This document shows positions 49,762 to 59,913 of a stretch of 64,000 nucleotides of DNA, in pieces. Below the pieces are notes generated by a model. It was not told the origin of the DNA, did no database searches, and saw nothing but the letters and a program-made list of their open reading frames with translations. Origin of the DNA: Chrysomallon squamiferum (Eukaryota > Mollusca > Gastropoda > Neomphalida > Peltospiridae); assembly GCA_012295275.1 (NCBI GenBank), contig CM022670.1:2075835-2139834 (forward strand), written 5' to 3'. How positions within the stretch are numbered: the first letter of the stretch is position 1; the number at the start of each line of letters is the position of its first letter. Position numbers and translations under genes: made by a program.

Positions 49762-52700
49762 ATGTCAGATGCCAAAAAGGTGGCAGTGGTATGTAATTAA
49801 ATATAATTCTTAATAAAACGTAAAATTTAAATAAGTCTCGTGGTTTAAAACACAAAAGTATTTGTTATAATATTTGAAATAGTTACGCTAAAAGTAATGG
49901 GAAGATGTAGCAAATACACACACACGCACACACATGAAGTTATTTTATTGTTGTTTTTTCAACTGTTATTAAATAATAATTCATTTTGTAAGCGACTGTT
50001 CTTAAAAACCGTAAGGAGAAAGCATTGATCAGGACCTAAAGCGAAAGTCGATGAACGGATCAGAAATCACGTATTTAAAGTTTCATGTGATTAACAAATG
50101 ACGAAAATAAAAGGAATAATTCAGTTTTTATATTTGTTTATTCACGAAAAAAAAAATAAAAGTATTTTTGTTTAAAAACAAAAATATAAAAAACAACATT
50201 TTACTTCCTTTTTCTTTTATTTCAAAAAATATATAATGATTCTGTAAAGTAATCTTAAATAAATAATGATTACTTATTTAGGTGACTGGATCAAACAAGG
50301 GAATTGGATTTGCTATAGTTAGAGCTTTGTGTAAGAAATTTGAAGGAGATGTTTTTCTAACTGGTAAGTGTCTGATTAATTTTTGTAAATATAAAAATAA
50401 TCATCTCAGAAAAAAAATAACTTTAGTTAGTATTAATCCCTTCAGAACATTTTCTGTCTGTCAGTCTATTCTTTGCCAGTTATTTCATCAAATTATTTCT
50501 ATTGAATAAACTGTTTTTAATGTGCTCTTATATGCTGGATTTTGATTATCATTATTATTATTATTATTATATATTTTTTCTCATAATTTTAATATAATTA
50601 TTACTACTATAATAGAAAATGTCAGGTGTCATGTTGTATATGAAATATATACGGTTTATGTGTGTAGTAGCCATGGATCCTTTAAAAAAATTATCATTAT
50701 TTTCCAGAGTAAATTTTGTTATAAATTTGAAAGTGTTTTCTGATGGATGGTGTTCTTTAGTGATGGTTGTACACTGCTATCAAGTGGAATTTTTGTACCA
50801 TTGTGATTTCAGCTGAGAGGCAAATATGAAGCAGGTATTTTTTTATTATAATCTACAGATTTAACATGTTAGATTAGGCTATTTCTTAATTACCAATTTA
50901 AATTTTTGTTTTTTTTGTTTAAAGCTCGTGATGAAGGTAGAGGTCAAGATGCTGTGTCTGAACTCAGTAAAGAGGGGCTGTCTCCAAAGTTTCACCAGTT
51001 GGACATTACTGACCACAGCAGTACAGAAAAACTGAAAAACTTTCTTCAGTCATCATACGGAGGTATTGATGTTCTCGTCAATAATGCTGCCATTGCTTAC
51101 AAGGTATATGTTGTTTTGTGTGTGTCTATGTGTCTGTGTGTGAGAGAGATAAAGATTATGAATATGAGAAAAATAAAGGGATAGACAGTGGTTCTCAACC
51201 TTTTTGGCCAATGGCACACCTTGGAACACATGCAAAAATAGCAGCACATAATGAAAATTGTAATAAAATTGCTAAAGCTGTGTCACATAACATGGGATAC
51301 TCCTCTTGAACTGAAATCCAAAATGAATCAATGGGCACAGTTAAATGTTTTAATTTTAACCCTTGGTCACTAGAAAGCGTGGCCAATTCTTCTTCTTCCT
51401 GTAACTCAAGTTCAAAGTTGAAAGAATGATTTATGAAAGGATCTCCAATTCAATCATACTTTTCTGTCTTTAATGACAGAAAGTAATTGTTGATGGTTTC
51501 ATCCAGGGCTGTTAGATGAGTAAATACAATAGGGATCATTTCTCAAATGCAGGTAGAACGCAATAAAGGAAACATATCAAGATTGACAGTGATTGCTCTT
51601 TTTTTTCCAAATCACTATTTTCTTTTTGAGGGCAACTAACTTGTCTGTTGAAGTGAGAATATTTTCGTTTTTACCTTGCATACTATCTTTGTTATTTTTT
51701 ATTTATTTATCTATATACAATTAATGTAATAATTGATATTACTATCTGTACCCATTTCAGGTGCAGTCCACAGCTCCATTTGGAGAACAAGCTGAAGTGA
51801 CAATGAAAACTAATTTCTTTGCCACTTTAGACAACTGTGAAACTTTATTTCCTTTGCTCCAACCACATGCCAGGTAGGCTTAGAGAAAGTACTAGTTATA
51901 CTTTAATAGACATTGGTATTTTTAAACATATTTATCAAATCATAAATAAATGAATTATTATTTAAATTGTCTGTGTAAAAATCTTTGCATGCGAAATGTC
52001 AGGTAACACAATCAGTGGTCCACTGTAGTCTATCCAATAAGCTACTGACCATAACATACACTGACCAAAAGCCTTAGGACATTTTTCAGTCCATGTAAAT
52101 TGTATATAAAATATCCTTACAGGTAATTTTGTCTGGTAAAATTATTTGCACAAGTAATATCAGGTGACATAATCTAACTGGTCATTACCATCATAAAATA
52201 TGTATTAAAAGAAAATTATTTTCTTACTATTTATAATTCTGTTTCAGAGTAGTGAATGTTTCCAGTCTTGCTTCATTCATGTCTTTGAAGAAATGTTCAC
52301 CAGAACTGCAAACTAAACTCAAAGATCCAGCAATTACAATGGAAACACTGAAAAAACTTATGCAAGATTTTGTAGAGTAAGTATTTAAGTTGTTTTTTTC
52401 TTTTGGTTTTTGGGTGATTTTTTTTTTTATATCTTATCATTTTTTAAATTACTTTTTTATTTTCCAGTGCTGCAAAGTCAGGTACCCACAAAGAAAAAGG
52501 CTGGCCTGATTGGGCTTATGGTGTATCAAAAATTGGAGTCAGTGTGATGAGCTTCATTCAGCAGAGAACAATGATGAATGACCCAAGAGAGGATATTGTC
52601 ATCAATGCTGTGAGATTAAACACTTATCTTTTATAATCTACCCATACATTAAAGTAATAAATAAATTTAGACTTTTCTTTCTTTCTGTTGTATAACACAG

Positions 52701-53650
52701 TACAGCAGCAAATTTATTATTTTGAAAAATGGTAGGTTTGCAGCATCAGGCATAAAAGAACATTTCTTATTTTGTGTGTGTTTTTTGTTTTTTGGTGTTT
52801 TTTTCATGAAGTAAGTGCCATAATAATGCCTGGAAAAGAGAATTGTATTATGTAAAGATGCCAGTCACATGGGATTCTTAACCTTTAATATATTGATCTT
52901 TTTGTTAATTTTTTTAAATTAGTTGAAATATAATTAAAACAAAATTTATGTTGTTGAATTTTTTACAGTAAATTGTTGTATTTTGTGCTTTTTGTTTTCA
53001 GTGCAGTCCAGGCTATGTAGCAACAGATATGACCAGTTACAAAGGCCATAAAACAATTGATGAAGGTATATTTTTAAAATTACATTTAAAATTTGTGAGT
53101 GAAACATTTCTGAAACTTTTAAGTTGAATTAAATACATAAATATAATTTTTTTTTAAATGTAGATATTTATATAATTATTTTCAAAATTTGAAGTTGAAA
53201 AACAACAAAACAAAAACATTTCTTCTTTCCCTCGAAAATTTTTCTGTTTTTACAAATTTATTTCCCTTTTTACATAGTTTATAGCAGTTATCTCCCTTAG
53301 CATTACTTCTATGAATTGTATCAAAATTTCCTGTAGATTTCAAGAAAATGTATTGTTTAAACAGGTGGAATGAAAAAACAAAACAGAGTGGAGGATTAAT
53401 ATTATAATGTCTGTTACACCAGATTATTATTATTATTATTGTTGTTGTTGTTGTTGTTAAATGCTGTCTCAAATATTTTAGAAACAGGTCAACAGTTTTT
53501 ATTGTGCTGTTACTGCTGCTGCTGTTACCACTACAACTATTATTTATTACAGGTGCAGACACCCCAGTCTACCTTGCACTGTTACCACCAAATACAACTT
53601 CTCCAAAAGGAAATTATGTAGCTGACAGAAAAATAGAACCATGGGGGTGA
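49762..53650 (+). CDS. Carbonyl reductase-like SDR, copy D (8 exons, 277 aa)
   Basis: A CBR1-type SDR. Exons: 49762-49788, 50282-50363, 50925-51103, 51761-51873, 52248-52376, 52468-52609, 53002-53065, 53553-53650. It starts MSDAKKVAV and retains TGSNKGIG (11-18), NVSS (Ser140) and YGVSK (Tyr194, Lys198). Two substitutions touch conserved motifs: NNAG is NNAA (Gly92 to Ala), and CCPGYV in exon 7 is CSPGYV. It ends KIEPWG. Introns 1-2 match C; intron 6 and the 3' flank show some similarity to A. Intron 3 carries a hAT transposase fossil and intron 4 a Tc1-like end. Last copy of the array. Confidence 0.93.
49977..50070 (+). promoter_or_regulatory. Conserved intron-1 block, CBR gene D
   Basis: Counterpart of the blocks in A, B and C: TTTTGTAAGCGACTGTTCTT at the start, TCGATGAACGGATCAGAAAT at the end. 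Confidence 0.6.
51186..51690 (-). mobile_element. hAT transposon fossil (ZBED-type transposase C-terminus) in CBR D intron 3
   Basis: The plus-strand left end, CAGTGGTTCTCAACCTTTTT, is a typical hAT terminal repeat. Reading the minus strand, a broken frame gives pieces of a ZBED/GTF2IRD2-like hAT transposase: a segment near 51480-51600 with HLTALDETINNYFLSLK, then QEEEELATLSSDQGLKLK, then FWISVQEEYPMLCDTALAIL of the hAT dimerisation region. A stop interrupts the frame, and the usual sequence after LLxFS is replaced by terminal-repeat sequence. The far end and target duplication were not found, so the element is truncated. Confidence 0.85.
52055..52097. mobile_element. Tc1/mariner-like terminal fragment in CBR D intron 4
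   Basis: TACACTGACCAAAAGCCTTA followed by GGACATTTTT resembles a Tc1-type inverted terminal repeat. No matching right end or transposase is seen nearby, so it is probably a relic or solo end. Confidence 0.4.
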
Positions 53651-54539
53651 AATAAATAAAAGAACTCTGATGAGACTACAATAATAAATATTAATAATTA
53701 AAACAAGATCCAGAACAAATTAGCAATATATTGCTCTTGAGTGATTGTCAGGAAATTATTCAGTTATAGCAAAAGGTAAAACTGTAAAGCAGTGTCTGGG
53801 CATTTTTATAGATTCCAGTTATTTGATTTTTAAAATTTAAGCCATTACTGCAGTGACATTTACAACAATGCAAGAGTTTATTTATAGTAGCCATGTGAGT
53901 ATTAGCTGGAATGTAAATCAACTGAAGCCAAACCACATACTCTGAAATTAAAATATATACTATTCAATTTAGAAATAAAAACCAAAATGGATTTATAATT
54001 ATTTTTCTCTTGTACATTAATAGAGTGAAATTATAACATTTAATTCAGAAATTATCCAGATTTAAAAGTAAGAAAACTATTGTAAGAAATAAGATATCAG
54101 TAATAAAAAAAATATTAATAATAAAATATAATACAGAATAATGATTTAAATATATTTTCAACAATTGATCCAAAAGACAAATTAATTTATTATCTACTCC
54201 TATATTTTCCTGTCTGACACTTGACAGCTGACTAGCTTTTTGTTTGGTTTTGTTGTTAACTCACAACTTTACAGCATACATCTTGGAAAACGAAAATCTC
54301 TGAACAAATTTCAATAAATCAGAATCAGATGATTTTCAACATAATAAAAGTTTTATAATCAAGTAGCCTACTGTTATTAAAAAATCTTTTTTTTTTTTCA
54401 CTATAAAACTATTTTTTAATAGATTTTCATAAATTTTTATTAATTTACTGATATTCAGATTTATTACAATTTGTACAAAGAACCATTTTGTAATAAACAG
54501 CTTTTAAAAAATTATAAAGATTTTTTTAATCATCTCCAA
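53651..54539. other. 3' flank of CBR D
   Basis: Possible poly(A) signal AATAAA near 53694. Short parts around 53930-54250 resemble the B-C and C-D spacers (for example ACTAGCTTTTTGTTTGG near 54232), so the array spacer continues here in diverged form. No coding exon. Confidence 0.5.
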
Positions 54540-54890
54540 ATTACTGTATGTGTTAGACTGGGTGTAATAAAACAAGTGACAATTGTATGCCTGCCTTTCT
54601 TGTATCTCGAGGGCAGTTTAAAAATGGCAGCAAAACTTCTTGTCACGTCCTGCCTAAGTTTTGCAGACAGACAAAACTATGCCTCCATTTCATAAACGCG
54701 TCTTTCTGGTTAATGGCAAAGGACTTTTACAGGGACTCTCCCACAGGCAGGATAATAAACACAGGGCCTTTGTTAAATGAGTACTGACTGGAACGGGAAA
54801 CTGGTGAAGGGGTTTACCAAGAGATATCGTGAATGGGCATTCCGCCATAGCAACAGAGTTATTGGTAATCAGATACAAACTGTATTCAAA
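54540..54890. other. GC-richer unique block of unknown nature
   Basis: About 350 bp with clearly higher G+C than its flanks (for example GACTCTCCCACAGGCAGG, GGAACGGGAAACTGGTGAAG). Small open frames exist on both strands (54587-54787 plus, 54690-54878 minus), but neither resembles a known protein. It could be a regulatory element, a transposon remnant or a decayed exon. Confidence 0.35.
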
Positions 54891-55060
54891 TAATGGAGCT
54901 GTAATTTACCTTTCACGCAGCTAATCATAAATATAAACTTTAACACAAATTCTGTAATCTCGCTAGGATGAATAAAAATTGCAGTTTTATATCAGTGCTT
55001 CTCCAGCCAGTGCTGTTAAATTATTTCTTGTTATAATAATATTTAAACTAAAAGTATATT

Positions 55061-55062
<2 letters not shown>

Positions 55063-55143
<81 letters not shown>
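55063..55143. repeat. (CT)n microsatellite, ~80 bp
   Basis: About 40 uninterrupted CT units. Confidence 0.95.
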
Positions 55144-55149
<6 letters not shown>

Positions 55150-55212
55150 ATTTTTTGTTCTAAGTTAATTTTTACATTTCTTTTTATGTTTTTGATATAT
55201 TGTTAAACACTG

Positions 55213-55349
55213 ACTCGGTACCTGATTTATAAGGTCGCGTACATCTAGAAGAGCCAAAACGTCTGAACAAATTTCCATAAATCAGAATAAGAAAGCGTTC
55301 ACCCTAAACTAGGTACTGCACGTCAAATGACTCACCTATCGTACCGAGT
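55213..55349. repeat. Short inverted repeat around a CpG-richer segment
   Basis: ACTCGGTAC at 55213-55221 and its exact complement GTACCGAGT at 55341-55349 bracket about 120 bp. Inside, GTCTGAACAAATTTCCATAA also occurs in near-identical form at about 54299. Could be a small MITE-like element; no target duplication was identified. Confidence 0.4.
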
Positions 55350-55768
55350 AACTTCGCTCTTCCAAAGGATGTATCAACTCCTAACAACACACGTTCTTCA
55401 AAGATACAATAAAATATAATGAAGTGGTGCACAGTACAATCTGCTTAGCTGAAAATTATTATTATTATTATTATTATTTTAAAAATAATACAAATTGATT
55501 TAATTTCTTTTATGTAAAGTCCACCATTCAGGTCCGCATACAGGTATTCATACCTATTTATTTGTTTGAAAATTACAGAAATAAGTAAGAAAACTAGTCT
55601 ATTTCGATTAAGGAATATTTATAGTTATAAAAAGTTATCGAAATGAAACATTTAAAACAGATCACATGAACATAGGTCCACCTGAATTTTTAACAATGCA
55701 TTACGTTTTCACATGTTTTTATCTGTGTCTTTGGTATGGTCTTTATTCTATCCGCCTTTACTTTCTTG

Positions 55769-55808
<40 letters not shown>

Positions 55809-55815
55809 TTTACTA
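55769..55815. repeat. (CTTA)n microsatellite
   Basis: About ten copies of CTTA with one variant unit. Confidence 0.9.
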
Positions 55816-57399
55816 ACTTACTTGCTGTACATACATTATTTTCATTATATTTTCATTTTATTTATTTATTTATTTTACTTTAATAATTATTGAAAACATT
55901 TTAAGATTTTTTGTTGTACTACCTGAGCTAAGTATTCTAGACTAGTCAAGTTTATTTTATCTCCGTTTCCATAATAAAAAAATAATATTATTAATGTTAG
56001 GTAAAGGTAAACATTTCCACTGAAGTAAAATACAAATGCCAAAGCGCTGGTTATTGTTTGTGTCGCTATGGTGTATTGCACCAGTGTGTGCAATGCATAT
56101 TCTGCAAAATGTTAGTAAATATTTTTCTTGACAACGACATATATAATATGTATATTAAGAAAATGAAAAATGCAGTTCATGTCAGGGTGACGATTTAAAT
56201 GTGGTTTTATGGGTAATTGAATCGATTGATTTATTACATAATAAAATACGTGTTACATTATGACAAGGGATTGGGGTTTTTTGAGGGGGGGTTTCTTGCT
56301 TTTGAGAATAATAACATATTATGTGATCTTATACAGGGATATAATATTTGACATAACATTATTATTATTATTATTATTAAATATAATTAAAAGCACGCAT
56401 CTAATATGCAGAGGCTATATTACTGTTGAAAATGATGTTTAGAACTGTCAGAGTTAATAAAAATGATATAAATTTCTTTCATTAGTGGCAGATTTAATTA
56501 ACGTGCATTTGTCCATCAGCTTAAAGCGTATTTTTAATGACAGGAAGAAACAGTGTAAATAAATTTATACGTCTAATTTACACTTAATTTGTATTTTGCC
56601 TTCCAAACGTAATTAATAATGAACCAAACCACAAAAAATAAATTTTCATAAACATGGGTGGCGCCTTTTTTTTTTTTTTTTTTTATATATATATATATAT
56701 ATTATTTTGTGACGTTATTGCGTTTACCAGTTTGATTTATAGATTCTTCTAATATCGTTTTGAAATAAAATCTTAAAATAATAATAATAATAACAACATG
56801 ACACTCCCAAGACACTTGTAAAAAGTTGGCGTTCAGATACTTTGTAACAGTATTATTTTACTGTTATACCAAGTTAAAAGTGATGAAAGGTCACACTGTT
56901 TTTTTCTTACTGCCACAGATAAATCTACGCACTTTAATACTTGCAATCTAAATTCTAAAGCCCACTAAGAACACTCATTAATGACCCAAGTTCAAATTTA
57001 TAAATAAAATAAAATAAAATATTAATAGTGATAAAATTAGAAAAAAAGATTAAGAGAGAATGATAAAACAACATTAATAATAATAATAATAATAATAAAA
57101 AAAATGAATAAAATATATACACATAATAGAGCAGTTTTAAATAAGTTCTTTTTTTTTTTTTTTCCATGCATTATACACCTACCATTCTTTTCTTTTCTAA
57201 ACTTTCTTTTTTCTTCTTTTAAGTACCAGTGGCAGTAATAAAAATTAATATATTCGCCTTTTTGTCGCTGTCGAGTTGGGTGCAGTAAATTCAAGACGCA
57301 GAAAACGGCAACGACGTAGGCTCTGAAATCATAACCCGAAGCAGACGCAAGCGATAACTGATCGTTAGTGGGTATGTATTATCATCAACATCATTATAC

Positions 57400-57438
<39 letters not shown>

Positions 57439-58814
57439 TCACTATTACTGACTGTTATTGATTACTAAATACATTTATGATTATGTACATTTGTTTGTTT
57501 ATTACTGATTTTATTCCTGTTATTATTATATCATTACTTCATCATTCTTATTAATATTGTTGCTGCTGCTATATTAATGTTATCTTGTTGTTTGTTTTGT
57601 TGTTGTTTTTAGTGTGGATGTTGTTTTGATGTTATAAAAAAATAAATTAAGCACAGAAAGAAAATAAACACAACTTAAACATAATCCAAGTTGTTGGCGT
57701 TGTTACCTAATGTTATTCAAATACACTTGATTTAACTGATAAACTAACAGAACTCGGGCCTGTGTGTTATATAAAACTTATTTATTTCTACCATTCAAGG
57801 GTAAATAAAAGTTAATTACTAATAATCAGATATAAAATTAATATATTAAAAGATCATTTACAACAGAAAAATAAACGAACAAATTATCTGTGCGTGTATC
57901 CTTCTAAAATAAATAAATAAATAAATAAAAAAGGTGTTCGTTTTTGTTTTTCACAGTGCATCAGTTGGGATACTTCCCATTCTAGCCAGGGCTCACGATT
58001 TATTTATAAGAAGCCAGGGTGTGCGTGGTTATTGTGTGTTTGTGGAGGGGTGAAATAAAATATAACTTGCTGCTGACTGGTACAAGTAGGACACGTGGTG
58101 ACAGCGGATTTTTCTCTCTGATTTCGTCACAATATTAAAAACAGCAAAAATCTTGTAGCAAAAAAGCAAATATTCCATTCATTTGTTCTATTTTAACGTG
58201 CGAGCTATAAACAAAATATTTTTTAAAAGTTACGTTACGACAGATTAGAGCAGTTATTTTATAAAACATTATTCTACCAGAAAATATTATTTAGACGCAA
58301 TATTTCACATCATTTATGTATTCCCTTTGCTTGTGTTTTCCCCTTCTTTGAGAGCATACTTAGTAATATGGGGCATTTTCGTTGAGAGCTTCAAACCTTA
58401 TTTAGCAGATTAGCCCTCCGAAATACCTTGAAAATTATACACATGCATACACACATAGGAGTAACTATACACACGCATACATAAACATACACACACATAC
58501 ACACATACAGGAAATTCGTTTCGAATTTTCTAGTAACTAAAATAATCAAGTATTTGTGGAAATAGTACATTTACTTTCTTTTCTTGTTTTTGTTTTCTAG
58601 CTTATTTATTTATTTATTATTATTATTACTATTTGTTTTGTTGTTGTTTTTCTAATTTTTTCTCTTTTTTTTCTTCTTTTTTCTTTTCTTCTTTTTTTTT
58701 TTTTTTTTTTTTTGCTTCTGACTGATGGGATAAGTAAACACTGGTATTTAAATAAAAATTCAGGCATTTTTTCAAAAAAAATAGTTACTCTTTTCGTTAA
58801 CCTTACAGCAATGC

Positions 58815-58815
<1 letters not shown>

Positions 58816-58891
<76 letters not shown>
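58816..58891. repeat. (GA)n microsatellite
   Basis: About 38 GA units. Its reverse-strand reading produces a spurious Leu-Ser repeat ORF. Confidence 0.95.
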
Positions 58892-58893
<2 letters not shown>

Positions 58894-59040
58894 TTATTAC
58901 ACCGTGCACTTTTAACGCAACAAAACTCAGCACCGAAATTACTCTAAAAAGGGATTCCGTAGAGTGCACATTCCATCCGCGCTCCTCGAAACAAACCCAA
59001 AGCGGTTTGTCGTTGTCATGGAAACCTATTATTTCCTGCA

Positions 59041-59274
59041 ACTAAAGATCTGACCAATAGCGTTGGTTTTAACCAGCTGTTACGTCCAAGATGCGCAATG
59101 AGGTTGTACAGACGGAGGCAGGAGTGCGTCGCGCGTGTTCCCCGGAAGCGAAAGCAAGACCAGTGCAAGCCTACGGCAATTAAAAACAGTTTGACGATGA
59201 TTTCTTGACAGTCGGTTCCAGGTCGCTTGGTGGGCAGTCGTACGGTTTTTGCACGCAGTTTATCTTCTCTGCCG
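59041..59274 (+). promoter_or_regulatory. Probable CpG-rich promoter and non-coding first exon of a downstream gene
   Basis: This segment stands out from the AT-rich flanks: it contains GACCAATAG (CCAAT box) at about 59051, GCGTCGCGCGTG and CCCCGGAAGCG (ETS-like) near 59126-59150. It ends TCTGCCG/GTGAGT, a strong 5' splice site at 59275. No coding start with a sustained frame is visible before the donor, so the exon would be 5' UTR, with the coding part beyond the window or unrecognised. Confidence 0.5.
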
Positions 59275-59469
59275 GTGAGTTTCTCTTGTTATTTTTTTTC
59301 ATTTAAAATTAAATGCAGAAGACAGGAAACATGAGACGTTTCTGATCAAACATTCCATGCGGTTTAAATAGCAGTGGGATTTGTCTGGGGCGCAGACACA
59401 CTTTTTTTTTGTGGTTGTTGTTGTTGTATTGCATGTTCCACCAGTGACCAACAGCACGCGCCTTTCCAA

Positions 59470-59527
59470 ATAGCCGAGTGGTTGAAGTGCCTGTAATTGT
59501 GTTACGCCGTTCTGGTTCAGTGAGATG
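59470..59527 (+). mobile_element. tRNA-like/SINE-head relic
   Basis: ATAGCCGAGTGGTTGAAGTG matches an internal promoter A box of Leu/Ser-type tRNAs (TRGCCGAGTGGTTAAG). About 40 bp later CTGGTTCAGTGAG resembles a degraded B box. No cloverleaf can be closed, so it is a relic, probably the head of a tRNA-derived SINE. Confidence 0.4.
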
Positions 59528-59814
59528 AAAATCACTAATTTCAGTGCATCGCGTATTGGGAAATTTAGAGTGGTGCTAGCATTCGATTAAACCAGCTGAT
59601 TAAATCGTGTTGTGAGACTTAAAAGTCTGGTTCACTAAATTATCAGATAGATGGCGCGGGTTAGAAATACATTTATTATACTACGTTATACATTTATTTT
59701 TTGACTTGCATAGATGTAGTGAAACTAAAAGTAGATACAAATAACATTAACTTTTAACTTTTAAAAGCATTTTGTTTTACAGTTATATAGTTAAAATATA
59801 TCAATTTAAACTAA

Positions 59815-59818
<4 letters not shown>

Positions 59819-59908
<90 letters not shown>
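59819..59908. repeat. Compound (CT)n(CA)n microsatellite
   Basis: About 29 CT units followed by about 15 CA units. Confidence 0.95.

Positions 59909-59909
<1 letters not shown>

Positions 59910-59913
<4 letters not shown>

Larger units (their letters stand above)
44787..50924 (+). repeat. CBR tandem duplication, unit 2 (C exon 3 to D intron 2)
   Basis: Second copy of the unit at 39798-44786: the 3' part of C, the spacer, and D exons 1-2. About 1.15 kb longer than unit 1, mainly because of the Tc1 fossil in C intron 4. Confidence 0.82.
55400..59040. other. Repeat-rich intergenic region without recognised genes
   Basis: Simple sequences dominate: (ATT)n at 55457-55478, (CTTA)n at 55769-55815, (TA)n at 56687-56703, (AAT)n at 57075-57100, (ATTT)n at 57401-57440, TAAA repeats at 57909-57928, ACAC/ATAC tracts at 58438-58510 and (GA)n at 58816-58891. 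A somewhat CpG-richer stretch lies at 57240-57370 without a clear gene. Small open frames are low complexity. Confidence 0.55.

Noticed and set aside
54690-54878. 62-aa minus-strand ORF in the GC-richer block
   Set aside because: No homology recognised and no start or splice context; left as an unexplained block.
58712-59041. Arg-Glu and Leu-Ser repeat ORFs
   Set aside because: Both strands of the (GA)n microsatellite.
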